From positions 1 to 64,000 of the forward strand of contig JAIXQA010000064.1 in the NCBI GenBank assembly GCA_027485915.1: a stretch of DNA of 64,000 nucleotides, in the 5' to 3' direction. The stretch is from Alphaproteobacteria bacterium (lineage in GTDB: Bacteria > Pseudomonadota > Alphaproteobacteria > Caulobacterales > Aquidulcibacteraceae). Below, piece after piece: positions 35,674 to 45,426 of this stretch. Under the pieces are notes generated by a model. That model saw only the letters and a list, made by a program, of their open reading frames with translations. It ran no database searches and was not told where the DNA came from. Made by a program: the position numbers and the translations under genes. Numbering within the stretch: position 1 is the first letter of the stretch; every line of letters begins with the position of its first letter.

Positions 35674-37500
35674 ATGTCCCCGTCTCCTATGTCTCCGCCC
35701 CCCTCAGCGCCTGATACCAAGAACCTCGCAATCGCGATCGCCTTGTCATTGGCAATCTTGCTTGGCTTCCAATATTTTTACGAAATTCCGCGCGAAAAGG
35801 CTCGCATGGCCGAGATGGCACAAAAGCGGGAAGCCCAGGCTGCCGCCCAAAAGTCTGCCGCGGCTCAACCCGCCGTCACGCCGGTCCAAGCAGCTGCTGC
35901 TGCTGGACAACCTGTTAGCCGTCCGGATGCTTTGGGGCTAAGCCAGCGGATCAATATTGATGCAGACGGCGTGAGCGGCACTTTGTCGACATTGGGTGGT
36001 CGGTTTGATGACTTGGTCTTGAAGCGTTATAAGGACACCATCAAAAAAGGGTCCAAAGACGTAACATTGCTCCACCCGCAAGGCACCGCTGATGGTTATT
36101 ATGCTTTCTTTGGCTTTACAGCACCTGACGGCAGCGCGGGTGCTTTGCCAGGGCCCAATACGGTCTGGAAAGCGAATGCTGGCGAAAAGCTGACGACAGC
36201 AAGCCCAATCACGCTGACCTATGACAATGGACAAGGCTTAACCTTTAAACGCGTAGTCAAGGTCGACCAAAATTATCTGTTCACAATTACAGACACGGTC
36301 GTAAATTCTGGTGCTGCGCCAGTGACCCTGCAGCCCTATGGTGCGGTCCGCCGACATTCTAAAACCAAAGAGCCACCTGATCCCGTCAACCATCAAGGCA
36401 TGGTGGGAATGTTTGACAACAAGCTCAAGAAGATAACCTACCAGAAGCTTGAGAAGGGTGAGGCGGTCCAGCAAGCATCCGTCGGTGGTTGGCTTGGCTT
36501 TACGGACAAATATTGGCTCGCAGCGCTGATCCCTGATCAAAAAGCTAAGATTGAGGGGGCCTTTAAGGTCACCCAATTGCCTAATGAAGAGGTGTTTGAG
36601 TCTAGCTATCTGGTTGCCCCTGTCGCGTTGGGCGTCGGCCAGAGCCTGACGACAACTCAGCACCTTTATGCGGGATCGAAGAGGGTGTCGGAATTGCGCG
36701 CCCTTGGGAAACAATTGGGCTTGCACGAGTTTGCAGACGCGGTGGACTGGGGTATCTTGTGGTTCCTGACCAAGCCGTTCTACGCAATGTTGATGTTCTT
36801 CAACGGCTTGGTTGCCAATAACATTGGCCTTGCAATCCTAATGGTGACCGTAGTTATCAAAGTCGTCACCTTCCCATTGGTTTATTCCAGTTACAAGAGC
36901 TTCGCGAAACTGCGCGATCTCGCGCCGAAAATGGCTGAAATCAAAGAGCGCTTCGCGGCCGATGTTCAACGCCAGCAGCAAGAAACCATGAAGCTCTATC
37001 AGACGGAGAAGATCAATCCGGTCGCAGGCTGCATTCCAGCCTTGCTGCAAATGCCGATCTTCTTCGCCTTGTTTAAGGTGCTCTCAATCTCGCTGGAATT
37101 GCGTCATGCGCCTTTCTACGGCTGGATCCCCGATTTGTCGGCCAAGGACCCAACCACGATCTTCAATCTTTTCGGATTGCTTCCTTATGATCCGACTGCG
37201 CTTCCAATCATCGGGACATTCTTGGCGATTGGCGCTTGGCCGATCCTGTATGGGGTTTCGTTCTGGCTCTTGCAAAAGATGCAGCCAACCGCGACCGATC
37301 CAATGCAGGCCCAGATTTTTGCCCTGATGCCGTGGATTTTTGTGTTTGTGTTCGCAGGCTTCGGCTCGGGCCTCGTGATTTATTACACGTGGTCCAATCT
37401 GCTCACGATTGTGCAGCAATATGTGATCTCAAAGCGGTCGGGTACCTCAAATCCAATTGATGAGTTCTTTGCCAAGCTTGGCAAGAAAAAGACGGCCTGA
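35674..37500 (+). CDS. yidC: membrane protein insertase YidC
   Basis: A 608-residue insertase of the Oxa1 family. It has an N-terminal membrane anchor (about 17-36, LAIAIALSLAILLGFQYFY), an Ala/Gln-rich linker, a large periplasmic domain (about 80-360), and the conserved C-terminal five-helix core, with WGILWFLTKPFYAMLMFFNGLVANNIGLAIL, QEKINPVAGCIPALLQMPIFFALFKVL-type regions and a Lys-rich C-terminus. AAGGA precedes the ATG. The small gene yidD, usually between rnpA and yidC, is missing: only 21 bases separate them. Confidence 0.97.
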   Translation: MSPSPMSPPPSAPDTKNLAIAIALSLAILLGFQYFYEIPREKARMAEMAQKREAQAAAQKSAAAQPAVTPVQAAAAAGQPVSRPDALGLSQRINIDADGVSGTLSTLGGRFDDLVLKRYKDTIKKGSKDVTLLHPQGTADGYYAFFGFTAPDGSAGALPGPNTVWKANAGEKLTTASPITLTYDNGQGLTFKRVVKVDQNYLFTITDTVVNSGAAPVTLQPYGAVRRHSKTKEPPDPVNHQGMVGMFDNKLKKITYQKLEKGEAVQQASVGGWLGFTDKYWLAALIPDQKAKIEGAFKVTQLPNEEVFESSYLVAPVALGVGQSLTTTQHLYAGSKRVSELRALGKQLGLHEFADAVDWGILWFLTKPFYAMLMFFNGLVANNIGLAILMVTVVIKVVTFPLVYSSYKSFAKLRDLAPKMAEIKERFAADVQRQQQETMKLYQTEKINPVAGCIPALLQMPIFFALFKVLSISLELRHAPFYGWIPDLSAKDPTTIFNLFGLLPYDPTALPIIGTFLAIGAWPILYGVSFWLLQKMQPTATDPMQAQIFALMPWIFVFVFAGFGSGLVIYYTWSNLLTIVQQYVISKRSGTSNPIDEFFAKLGKKKTA

Positions 37501-37502
37501 TC

Positions 37503-38159
37503 ATGTCTGAACCTATGGCTCCAATGCGCGACCTTCCGCCAGGGGAACGCCTGTTTCGCTTGGAGCCGCGTTTCCTTTGGGCGGCAAAGACCATGTCGGA
37601 CTTGCCGCCGATCGGTGCCCCAGAAGTTTGCTTTGCAGGACGGTCGAACGTCGGCAAGTCCAGTCTTGTGAACGCCCTCGTCGGCCGTAAGGGCCTTGCA
37701 CGCGCATCATCGGAGCCCGGGCGGACGCGTGAACTCATTTTCTTTGCCATTGCTGGCAAGGATGACGTGGAACGCATTCGGATCGTTGACCTGCCCGGCT
37801 ATGGCCATGCTGTTGCATCCAAAACCGAGATTGCCCGCTGGAACGAGGCCACGCGGGACTTTCTGCGCGGCCGCGTTACCCTAAAGAGAGCCTTTGTTTT
37901 GGTTGATAGTCGTCACGGCCTTAAGCCGAATGATCTTGAAGTCATGCGTATGCTGGATACGTCGGCCTTGTCGTATCAAATCATCCTAACCAAGGTCGAT
38001 AAATTGAAGAAGGGCGAGCTGGAAGCCGTTCTTTCTGCCACGAAAGAAGCCTTGAAGAAGCGTCCTGCTGCACACCCAGAGGTTTTGCCAATTTCTTCCC
38101 ATGAGAATTTAGGGATTGGCCAATTGCGCGAAGAAATCGCCTCCTTCTCGATAGCTTGA
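37503..38159 (+). CDS. engB: ribosome biogenesis GTPase EngB (YsxC/YihA)
   Basis: A 218-residue GTPase needed for large-subunit assembly. G1 AGRSNVGKSSLVNALVG, G2 GRTRELIFF, G3 DLPGYGHAVASK, G4 LTKVDKLKKGE and G5 PISSHENLGI are all present; KTMSDLPP upstream of G1 is a family feature. It starts two bases after the yidC stop, so it is translated from the same message. Confidence 0.96.
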   Translation: MSEPMAPMRDLPPGERLFRLEPRFLWAAKTMSDLPPIGAPEVCFAGRSNVGKSSLVNALVGRKGLARASSEPGRTRELIFFAIAGKDDVERIRIVDLPGYGHAVASKTEIARWNEATRDFLRGRVTLKRAFVLVDSRHGLKPNDLEVMRMLDTSALSYQIILTKVDKLKKGELEAVLSATKEALKKRPAAHPEVLPISSHENLGIGQLREEIASFSIA

Positions 38160-38549
38160 CATTTTAATTCATAAAATCAGTGCAATATTCTTTTATTTGG
38201 GGAATTGTGTCATGTGCCCCAGCGTCAATTACCGGTTTCGAGTTTTCTGGTACCCGCCCTTTTTTACTACTCTAGATTTTCAGCGCTTTTCAAATGACTT
38301 AAATAAAAAAGCCGAGGTTCATTTGACCCTAAGTTAAGGAGTTTCTGCGACATTTTACCGAAAAACGTGGGTAAATTTGTTCCGAATGGGGTCTATCAAC
38401 GCAATGGTGCAGTGCTATCAGCCTCTCCAAATGCCAGAATCTGATCGGCGCGCATCGCAAATTTGCTTGCACGCATCAGCTAGGCTGCGTTTGATTTGCG
38501 GAAAGGCGTTTGCGGCCTTTCTAACACCAAAAGAAGGCTGGGTGGACCA
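38160..38549. other. AT-rich intergenic region before the hybrid kinase gene
   Basis: A 390-base gap, clearly more AT-rich than its surroundings, with no open frame that I can support. It must contain the promoter of the hybrid kinase. Visible elements are a hairpin GAAAGGC (38501-38507) / GCCTTTC (38515-38521) about 30 bases before the kinase start, one GANTC site at 38437-38441 (possible CcrM methylation target), and isolated TTAA tetramers. No terminator with a clear T-tract follows engB. Confidence 0.4.
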
Positions 38550-40217
38550 ATGAGCACGCCTGCCGCCAGCATTGATCATTTCGTTCGAACGGATTTCGCC
38601 CGCGTTCTGGTAGTCGATGACGATCCAATTCTGCGCGAATTTGCCGTAACCCATCTAACCAGTCCCAGCATTGAAGTAAGTATTGCCGAAGACGGGGTTG
38701 TCGCCCTAGAGGCTTTGCGCACAGGCGATTTTGACGTCGCGCTGGTAGACCTTGATATGCCAAATATGAATGGCTTTGAATTGATGGAAGCGATGGGACG
38801 CGATCCGCGCTTGATGGGTGTGCCGGTCGTCGTCATCACAGGCCGCGATGATATGGAGGCCATTGATCTGGCGTTCGCCGCTGGGGCCACGTCCTTTGTC
38901 GTCAAACCGATCAATTGGCGATTAATCACACACCAATTGGCCTATGTCCTGCGCAATAGTCGGTCGGAGGCGGCAATTCGCCAAGCTCGGGCGGCAGCTG
39001 AATCGGCCAGCAAGGCTAAGAGCGTCTTCCTTGCCAATATGAGCCACGAAATCCGAACGCCCTTAAATGGCGTGATCGGCTTAGCTGGGGCCTTGAGCCG
39101 CACAGCATTGAGTGATGAACAGTTCGAGATGGTCAGTCTTATCCGCCAATCGGGTCAGACCCTTGAGCGCTTTTTGACCGATATCCTAGACGTGTCCAAG
39201 ATTGAGGCAGGTAAATTGACCCTGCAAGTCGATACGTTCGATCTGGTCGAGGCCATCGAGGCAGCCGTGCATTTGATGCAGACAGCCGCTACCGAGAAAT
39301 TCCTCAAATTCAGTTTGAGTTTTGGCCCCAATGCGCGAGGTCTGTTCAAAGGCGATGTTGTCCGCATTCGTCAGATCGTTTCCAACCTTGCGTCCAACGC
39401 TGTGAAATTCACAAAGGAGGGCCATGTCGCCGTGCAGGTTGAGATTGCTGAGCCTGTAGGTGACGAGGAGAATGCAACCTTAGTAGTCAAGGTTTCCGAC
39501 ACAGGGATTGGCTTTGATAAAGAGGCTCGCGCTCGCTTATTCAATCGCTTTGAGCAAGCCGATGGGTCGATTACCCGTCAATTCGGTGGTACAGGTCTGG
39601 GCCTCTCCATCTGTAAAGCCTTGTCCGAAATGATGGACGGCTCCATCAGTGTGGTATCGATCCCAAATCAAGGCTCCACCTTTACAGTGAAATTGCCGTT
39701 GAAGCGGTCGATGCCGCTCGACGCCTTTGATATTTTACGCACCATGCAGCCCGCCTCACCTAACCAAGCCGTTGTCCCTGATGGTGAGCCCGGACGCCTC
39801 TTGCGTATTCTTTTGGCCGAAGATCATCCTACTAATCAGCGGGTTGTTGCAATGATCCTGCAGCCCTATGGCGTCGATCTCACGGTGGTTGAGAATGGCG
39901 TGAAGGCATTGGAGGCTTTTCAGGCAGAAAAGTTTGATGTTGTTCTGATGGACATGCAGATGCCTGAGATGGATGGCCTGAAGGCCACGCAGGCGATCCG
40001 TGCCTATGAGGTCACGTCCGATCTTCCACGCACACCGATCGCGATGTTGAGCGCAAATGCCATGAAGGAACATGTGGAGCAGGCCCTTCAGGCTGGTTGC
40101 GATGTCCATATTGCCAAACCAGTAACCCCAGAATCTCTGGCTAAGGGAATTGAGGCGGCCCTGGCCGGGGCATTGGCGAACCAATTGGATGACAGTCCCG
40201 CGTTTGCGCGGGCTTGA
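38550..40217 (+). CDS. hybrid sensor kinase: receiver - histidine kinase - receiver
   Basis: A 555-residue cytoplasmic protein with no membrane segment. Domains: receiver 1 (about 17-135, phospho-Asp67 in LVDLDMPNMNG, Lys in FVVKPI), a short coiled coil (RQARAAAESASKAKSVFLA), HisKA with NMSHEIRTPLNGV (His166), HATPase with N box RQIVSNLASNAVKFT, G1 VSDTGIGFD and G2 GGTGLGLSICK, then receiver 2 (about 415-540, Asp468 in VLMDMQMPEMDG). This layout suits a phosphorelay hub. The ATG at 38550 has GGTGG upstream; the longer frame from 38496 lacks support. It converges on a second kinase gene, with eight bases between the stops. Confidence 0.92.
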   Translation: MSTPAASIDHFVRTDFARVLVVDDDPILREFAVTHLTSPSIEVSIAEDGVVALEALRTGDFDVALVDLDMPNMNGFELMEAMGRDPRLMGVPVVVITGRDDMEAIDLAFAAGATSFVVKPINWRLITHQLAYVLRNSRSEAAIRQARAAAESASKAKSVFLANMSHEIRTPLNGVIGLAGALSRTALSDEQFEMVSLIRQSGQTLERFLTDILDVSKIEAGKLTLQVDTFDLVEAIEAAVHLMQTAATEKFLKFSLSFGPNARGLFKGDVVRIRQIVSNLASNAVKFTKEGHVAVQVEIAEPVGDEENATLVVKVSDTGIGFDKEARARLFNRFEQADGSITRQFGGTGLGLSICKALSEMMDGSISVVSIPNQGSTFTVKLPLKRSMPLDAFDILRTMQPASPNQAVVPDGEPGRLLRILLAEDHPTNQRVVAMILQPYGVDLTVVENGVKALEAFQAEKFDVVLMDMQMPEMDGLKATQAIRAYEVTSDLPRTPIAMLSANAMKEHVEQALQAGCDVHIAKPVTPESLAKGIEAALAGALANQLDDSPAFARA

Positions 40218-40225
40218 GGTCGGAG

Positions 40226-42526
40226 TTAGGTAACTAGATCAAGCTCAGGCGCTGCGTGCAAATGAGTGGCCTTGGCGGGCAAATAGCAAGACACCGTAAC
40301 GCCTTTGGCATTGGGAGATGCCAGAGATACCCAGCCGCCATGCAATTCCACGAAACGTTTAACCAAAGCGAGACTGACGCCAGCCCGGCGGTCACCGTCA
40401 GCAAAGCCCTCAAAGGCTGAAGCTTGCCGCGCCATATCAATACCGGGGCCTGTATCGCTGACCCACAGCCGGACGGTGTCGTCAAAGCGGCGCGCGCCAA
40501 TGCTGATCGTATCACCTTTTCCGGTGAAGCGCAGCGCATTGGATACCAAGTTAAACAAGATTTGCCGGATGCGCGCCTTGTCAGCTCGGATAATCCCAGC
40601 GCTCTCGTCGCACTCAACGACAATGCGCACTTGGTCATTGACGGAATTGGTGCGTGCGATCTCCGCGGTGACTTCAAGGGTCTCTGCTAGATTGACGTCG
40701 CCGAGATCTAGCGACATCTGGCCAGCATCAATCATCGCAAGGTCGAGGATATTTTCGATCAATTTTTCCAATTGGCTTGAAGCTATGCTGATCGAACTCA
40801 GATAATCCGATTGGGCTTCAGTCAAGGTTCCACCCACGCCCGCAGCCAAAAGTTCAGCATAGCCGCCAATGGTGGTTAAGGGCGTTCGCAATTGATAGCT
40901 AACATTGCGCACAAATTCGGTTTTCAATCGGTCTGCATCTTGAAAAGCAGCCGCTTTATCTCTCAACGCCGTCTCCACTTCGCGCGCAGCTGTCACGTCT
41001 GCAAAAGCGGCCAAAGTGGCTCCGTCGGGCAGGGGACGGGTCAGCCAGGTTAGGCTCGTTCCATCTGCGCAAACAAATTCGCCTTGCTTCTCTTGGCGGG
41101 AGCGTGGCGAAGGGTCGGAAATCCGAGCTTTCAGCTCGCTCCAAAATATCGGGTCGCGATGCACGAGGACGGCGCGCTCTGCCACCAAATCAAACTCAGG
41201 CAGCGCCTCTAGGAAGCTTTGGTCAAGCCCCCACATGCGTGCAAATGCGCTATTGGCCAAAGAAAGCCGCCCGTCGGCCGTGAACACAGCCACCCCTTCC
41301 CCCAGTTTGTCTAGGGTGGCGCGTTGAACTTCAATCAAGGTCTTGAACCGCGCTTGCAGCCCCATCTTGTCCGAGATGTCCTCAAACAAGATTAAGAGGC
41401 CGCCCGATGGTTGCCTTTGCCGCGCTACACGTAAAATGCGCCCATCTGGCATCGTCCAAGTTTCGTCCGGGATTAGTCCGGGTTCCTGATAATGTGAAAG
41501 CTCCTTAGCTTTCCAAGCGGCAAAGTCACGCGTGGCAGAGATTTTGGCGGACTGGCGCAAGCGGTCCAGCCACTCCCCATGGGTCGGCCCATCATTTAGC
41601 CAAGCATCCTCTAAGCCCCACAGGTTTGAGAAAGCGCTGTTGTGGGTGGTTAGGCGCCGGCTAGAGTCAAACACCGCAACCGCGTCGGTTAAGTGGTTCA
41701 GAGTCTCCTCATGCGCCTTAGCTTCGCGGGCTAAGGTGTCACGCACTTCAATTTCTTCCGTCACGTCAAACGCTATGCCAGAGGCACCGTCATCTGCTGG
41801 GAAAAGACTGATACGCAGCATGCGACGCTTGCCATCAATCGTAATGGCACGGGTATAAGTTGAGGCTTGGCCTTTGGCGGCTTGGGCTGCATCATCGCGC
41901 GCTTTTTGATCGAGCGCACAATCCCGCGCCCGGGCATCTTCGAGGTCAACCGCCTCCACTGCCTTGAGATAAGACGCATTGGCCCACAAAAGGGTCCCCT
42001 GGCTGTCGGTCCGCCACGCGGGAAAGCTTGCCTGTCCAGCTCCCGCCAGATCGCCTGCAGCCGCACCAGGCGTCAGCCAAACAATGGCTTTCGCGCCATG
42101 GGGTTTCCCCATGACCTCAAGGCCTAGAACTGAGAGGGTAAAGGCCTCACCCCGTTGACGTAATTGTGTTAGGCGCGTGCCAAGTTCAGCCGACGCTGAA
42201 ACCAAAGCCTCAAGAATATCGAATGTCGTTGGCTCTTCAGCCAGGCTTGGGGCCGCCAAGCCGAGCCGCTTGAGGAGCGTCGCCCGCGTTGAGGCATCGG
42301 CCTCTTCCTCCGGCTCACCCCAGCCCTCGCCATCATCATGATCAGGCCAAACCAGGGCGACAGACCCAGAAGCTGCGATGGCCGCACTGGCGCGCGGGCT
42401 GGAAATGGGTACGCGTCTTTGCTTGCCATAGCGATACGCCAAATAGCTTGCCACGACCGCGGCACCGCCAGCAGTTACGATATCACGCCCCCATTGGGCT
42501 AGAAAGGCTGACAAGTCTAATGGCAC
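40226..42526 (-). CDS. PAS-domain histidine-kinase-like protein with Tyr at the phospho-acceptor site
   Basis: A 766-residue protein starting with GTG. It has one N-terminal membrane segment (about 14-31), a variable region, three PAS-like modules between about 170 and 510 (FPAWRTDSQGTLLWAN, HLTDAVAVFDSSRRLTTHN, KLGEGVAVFTADGRLSLAN), then HisKA and HATPase. The H box reads FVRNVSYQLRTPLTTIGGYAELL, with Tyr544 in place of His. The ATP-binding domain looks intact: N box RQILFNLVSNALRF, G1 VSDTGPGID. A Tyr at this place is, as I recall, found in a conserved alphaproteobacterial subgroup of PAS kinases, so it is probably not an error. CtrA-like sites lie upstream. Confidence 0.9.
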   Translation of the reverse strand: MPLDLSAFLAQWGRDIVTAGGAAVVASYLAYRYGKQRRVPISSPRASAAIAASGSVALVWPDHDDGEGWGEPEEEADASTRATLLKRLGLAAPSLAEEPTTFDILEALVSASAELGTRLTQLRQRGEAFTLSVLGLEVMGKPHGAKAIVWLTPGAAAGDLAGAGQASFPAWRTDSQGTLLWANASYLKAVEAVDLEDARARDCALDQKARDDAAQAAKGQASTYTRAITIDGKRRMLRISLFPADDGASGIAFDVTEEIEVRDTLAREAKAHEETLNHLTDAVAVFDSSRRLTTHNSAFSNLWGLEDAWLNDGPTHGEWLDRLRQSAKISATRDFAAWKAKELSHYQEPGLIPDETWTMPDGRILRVARQRQPSGGLLILFEDISDKMGLQARFKTLIEVQRATLDKLGEGVAVFTADGRLSLANSAFARMWGLDQSFLEALPEFDLVAERAVLVHRDPIFWSELKARISDPSPRSRQEKQGEFVCADGTSLTWLTRPLPDGATLAAFADVTAAREVETALRDKAAAFQDADRLKTEFVRNVSYQLRTPLTTIGGYAELLAAGVGGTLTEAQSDYLSSISIASSQLEKLIENILDLAMIDAGQMSLDLGDVNLAETLEVTAEIARTNSVNDQVRIVVECDESAGIIRADKARIRQILFNLVSNALRFTGKGDTISIGARRFDDTVRLWVSDTGPGIDMARQASAFEGFADGDRRAGVSLALVKRFVELHGGWVSLASPNAKGVTVSCYLPAKATHLHAAPELDLVT

Positions 42527-42561
42527 TTTCTGTACGCACCCACTCGTTTTGATTCACTTTG

Positions 42562-42596
42562 TTAAGTCTAAGCTAAGATTGGTTAACAAAGATTAA
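42562..42596 (-). promoter_or_regulatory. CtrA-like TTAA sites before the PAS kinase gene
   Basis: TTAA tetramers occur at 42562, 42583 and 42593; read on the minus strand the last two form TTAA-N6-TTAACC. The Caulobacter CtrA consensus is TTAA-N7-TTAA, so the spacing is one base short. A GANTC site (42551-42555), the CcrM methylation target, lies nearby. Cell-cycle control of the kinase gene is plausible. Confidence 0.4.
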
Positions 42597-42634
42597 CGCC
42601 GAGGAACCATGGGGCACTTATGCACAGTTTCGCG

Positions 42635-44080
42635 TTAAGCAATTCCACCCAGATAGACGTACTTAAGCTCCAGATACTCTTCAACACCATGGTGCGATCC
42701 TTCGCGCCCCAGACCGCTTTGCTTGATGCCGCCAAATGGTACGCCTTCAGAGGAAGTCAAACCCGAATTGACGCCAACAATCCCCGTTTCAAGAGCTTCT
42801 GCAACGCGGAATGCGCGTGCTAAATCCTTGGTGTAGAAATAAGCCTGTAGCCCAAATGGCGTATCATTTGCGGCCGCAATCACTTCCGCTTCCGATTGGA
42901 ACCGGAAGATAGGCGCGACGGGGCCGAAAGTTTCTTCATGGGCAATCTTCATAGCGGAAGTCACCCCGGTGATCACGGTGGGTTCAAAGAAGGTGCCGCC
43001 GAGTGGGCTAACCTTTCCGCCTGTTCGGACGCTGGCACCATGGGCCAATGCGTCGGCAACGTGGCTTTGAACCTTTTTCAAGGCTGCCTGATTGATAAGC
43101 GGTCCCTGCGTAACGCCCTCTTCGGTGCCGGGTCCAACTTTCATCGCGGCCACTTTGGCCGTCAATTTGGCGACGAAGGCATCATGGATGTTTTCCTGGG
43201 CATAGATACGGTTCGCACAAACGCAGGTTTGGCCCATGTTCCGAAATTTTGATGCGACTGCGCCTTCAACTGCGGCATCGAGATCCGCATCATCAAACAC
43301 GATAAAGGGCGCATTACCGCCAAGTTCGAGGCCAAGCTTCTTCACCGTATCGGCACATTGGCGCATCAGGAGTTTGCCAATGGGGGTCGAACCCGTAAAC
43401 GATAAGCCGCGAACGACTTCACTTGCACACCAAACCTCGCCAATTGCCACGGCATCGCCTGTGACGACATTCAAAACACCCGGCGGTACGCCTGCTTCGC
43501 AAGCCAAGTCTGCCAAGGCTAGCGCGGTAAATGGTGTTTCAGGTGCTGGCTTTAAAACCATGGTGCATCCGACGGCGAGGGCTGGGCCTACCTTGCGGGC
43601 AATCATCGCGGCTGGAAAGTTCCAAGGGGTAATGGCTGCCACGACGCCCAATGGTTGCCTTAGCACCAAGATACGCCCATCGGCCTTAGGCGAGGGTAAA
43701 GTTTCGCCAAAAATGCGTTTGGCTTCTTCCGCGTAAAACTCAATGAAGGAAGCGGCATAGGCGATTTCGCCTCGCGCTTCTGTTATGGGCTTGCCTTGCT
43801 CTGCTGTCAGGATTTGCGCCAAGTCTTCCTGATTTCGCATGATCAAATCAAACCAATTGCGTAGGATGGCGCTTCGTTCCTTTGCCGTTTTGGCCCGCCA
43901 AGCTGGCAAAGCGGCATTGGCGGCGGCCACTGCTTTCGCCGCCTCTTCCCGACCCAGTCTTGGAACTTTACCCATGACCGCCCCTGTTGCAGGGTTGAGA
44001 ATATCTTCATCGGCCATACCGATCCATTGGCCATCAATTAGGCATTGGGAACGAAACACGCGGGGGTTAGAGAGATTCAC
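42635..44080 (-). CDS. gabD: NAD(P)-dependent succinate-semialdehyde dehydrogenase
   Basis: A 481-residue aldehyde dehydrogenase of GabD length. It has LTAEQGKPITEARGEI, the cofactor-binding ITPWNFPAAMIARKVGPALAVGCTMVLKPAPETP, SFTGSTPIGKLLM, catalytic Glu in LELGGNAPFIVF and catalytic Cys in RNMGQTCVCANRIY; the C-terminus KQSGLGREGSHHGVEEYLELKYV is typical of GabD. It oxidises succinate semialdehyde to succinate, the last step of GABA/putrescine breakdown. It starts 29 bases after the PuuB-like oxidase gene, one operon behind the palindrome at 45423-45442. Confidence 0.92.
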   Translation of the reverse strand: MNLSNPRVFRSQCLIDGQWIGMADEDILNPATGAVMGKVPRLGREEAAKAVAAANAALPAWRAKTAKERSAILRNWFDLIMRNQEDLAQILTAEQGKPITEARGEIAYAASFIEFYAEEAKRIFGETLPSPKADGRILVLRQPLGVVAAITPWNFPAAMIARKVGPALAVGCTMVLKPAPETPFTALALADLACEAGVPPGVLNVVTGDAVAIGEVWCASEVVRGLSFTGSTPIGKLLMRQCADTVKKLGLELGGNAPFIVFDDADLDAAVEGAVASKFRNMGQTCVCANRIYAQENIHDAFVAKLTAKVAAMKVGPGTEEGVTQGPLINQAALKKVQSHVADALAHGASVRTGGKVSPLGGTFFEPTVITGVTSAMKIAHEETFGPVAPIFRFQSEAEVIAAANDTPFGLQAYFYTKDLARAFRVAEALETGIVGVNSGLTSSEGVPFGGIKQSGLGREGSHHGVEEYLELKYVYLGGIA

Positions 44081-44109
44081 CTATTGGCCTCCTCAGCCAT
44101 TTCATCGTG

Positions 44110-45426
44110 TCACGGTAGCTTGTCTCGGAGTGCATACCAAGACATGGCCGCGGTCAAAAGCGGCCAGCGAAGTACGCGGCCGCCAGGGAAATGCGGCACC
44201 GGCATGCGCCCCAAAACATCATAGTCACGGTGTTGGCCCAGAACACATGCGGCGAGGATGCGGCCAAAATAAGGAGCAAGAACAACACCTTGACCAGAAT
44301 ATCCGGAGGCGGACAAGACACCTGCGCGTAATTGACGTAAGTAGGGCAGCCTTGTTGGAGTAATGCCAAGGGCTCCACCCCAAGCATGCGTGATCTGAAT
44401 GTCGCTCAAATTAGGGTAGAGTTTCGCTAGATTGCGCCGGACAAAGCTTTCGACATCACTGGGCCAACTGGGCGTATATTTCTCACCTCCGCCGAAAATC
44501 AGGCGCTGATCGGCAGTCTTGCGCCAATAATTGACGACGAAGCGCGTATCCATAGCGGAATCATGCAGCGGCAAGATCGGGCTGTTCGCAGGCAATGGCT
44601 CTGTTGCGATCACAAAGCTGCCAATTGGCAGAACACGGGCCTCCACATCAGGTTCAATGCCATCGAGATAACCATCTCCGCACAGAAGGATATGCTCGGC
44701 TAGGACGCGACCATTCGCGGTTCTGGCAAAGCGCTTGCTGCCATCGGCCCCGATCTCAATCACGCGGCTATTCTCATGTAAGTTTGCTTTGGCCACGAGA
44801 GCCGCCTGCATCAGGCCATAGAGTAATTTGAGTGGGTGAACATGGCCTGCCGAAGGGTCACGCCAGCCGCCGTAATAGCAGGTGGTTCCGAGGGCATGTG
44901 CAACTTGTTCCCGATCGAGCCGACGTGGTCGCTCATATCCATAAGCGCGCGCCATGTAGTCCGCGTCATCATCCAAGTCGCGCATGAGGCGCGGGGTATG
45001 GGCGGCAAAAATCTGACCTGGCGTCCAATCCGCCTCAATATGGAAATCGTGCATGCGTGCGAGTAGATCTGCCTTCGCATCTTCGGCCAGTAGCCACAGC
45101 TTGCGAGCGTCTTCCTGGCCCATGCGCGCTTCAAGCCACTTTTGATCATGCCGCCACCCAGTGCATGTGAGACCACCATTTCGGCCGGAGGCACCTGCAC
45201 CCACTTCATTTGCCTCGAGAATGACAACACTCAACCCCGCCTTAGCGAGGTCGAGTGCGGCAGATACACCCGTAAAGCCTGCACCAATGATCACAACATC
45301 CGCGGTTGTTTCCCCAATCAGGGGTATAGAACGGGCAAAGGGACGCCGCGCCGATGCGTGATACCAAGTGGTCGGCGCACTTGCCGCAGAGCAGACATGA
45401 CGCGAAGGAGAATGCACAACTGTCAT
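44110..45426 (-). CDS. FAD-dependent amine oxidase, gamma-glutamylputrescine oxidase (PuuB)-like
   Basis: A 438-residue DAO-family flavoprotein: ADVVIIGAGFTGVSAALDLAKAGLSVVILEANEVGAGASGRNGG is the FAD fold with the PuuB-type GASGRNGG motif; further on YYGGWRDPSAGHVHPLKLLYGL and AWGGALGITPTRLPYLRQL, and near the C-terminus SGYSGQGVVLAPYFGRILA. These match PuuB and related oxidases that attack a primary amine of gamma-glutamylputrescine or similar substrates. It forms an operon with gabD. The ATG at 45426 lies inside the 20-base palindrome and has no Shine-Dalgarno sequence, so the message may be leaderless or start at the GTG three codons later. Confidence 0.85.
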   Translation of the reverse strand: MTVVHSPSRHVCSAASAPTTWYHASARRPFARSIPLIGETTADVVIIGAGFTGVSAALDLAKAGLSVVILEANEVGAGASGRNGGLTCTGWRHDQKWLEARMGQEDARKLWLLAEDAKADLLARMHDFHIEADWTPGQIFAAHTPRLMRDLDDDADYMARAYGYERPRRLDREQVAHALGTTCYYGGWRDPSAGHVHPLKLLYGLMQAALVAKANLHENSRVIEIGADGSKRFARTANGRVLAEHILLCGDGYLDGIEPDVEARVLPIGSFVIATEPLPANSPILPLHDSAMDTRFVVNYWRKTADQRLIFGGGEKYTPSWPSDVESFVRRNLAKLYPNLSDIQITHAWGGALGITPTRLPYLRQLRAGVLSASGYSGQGVVLAPYFGRILAACVLGQHRDYDVLGRMPVPHFPGGRVLRWPLLTAAMSWYALRDKLP

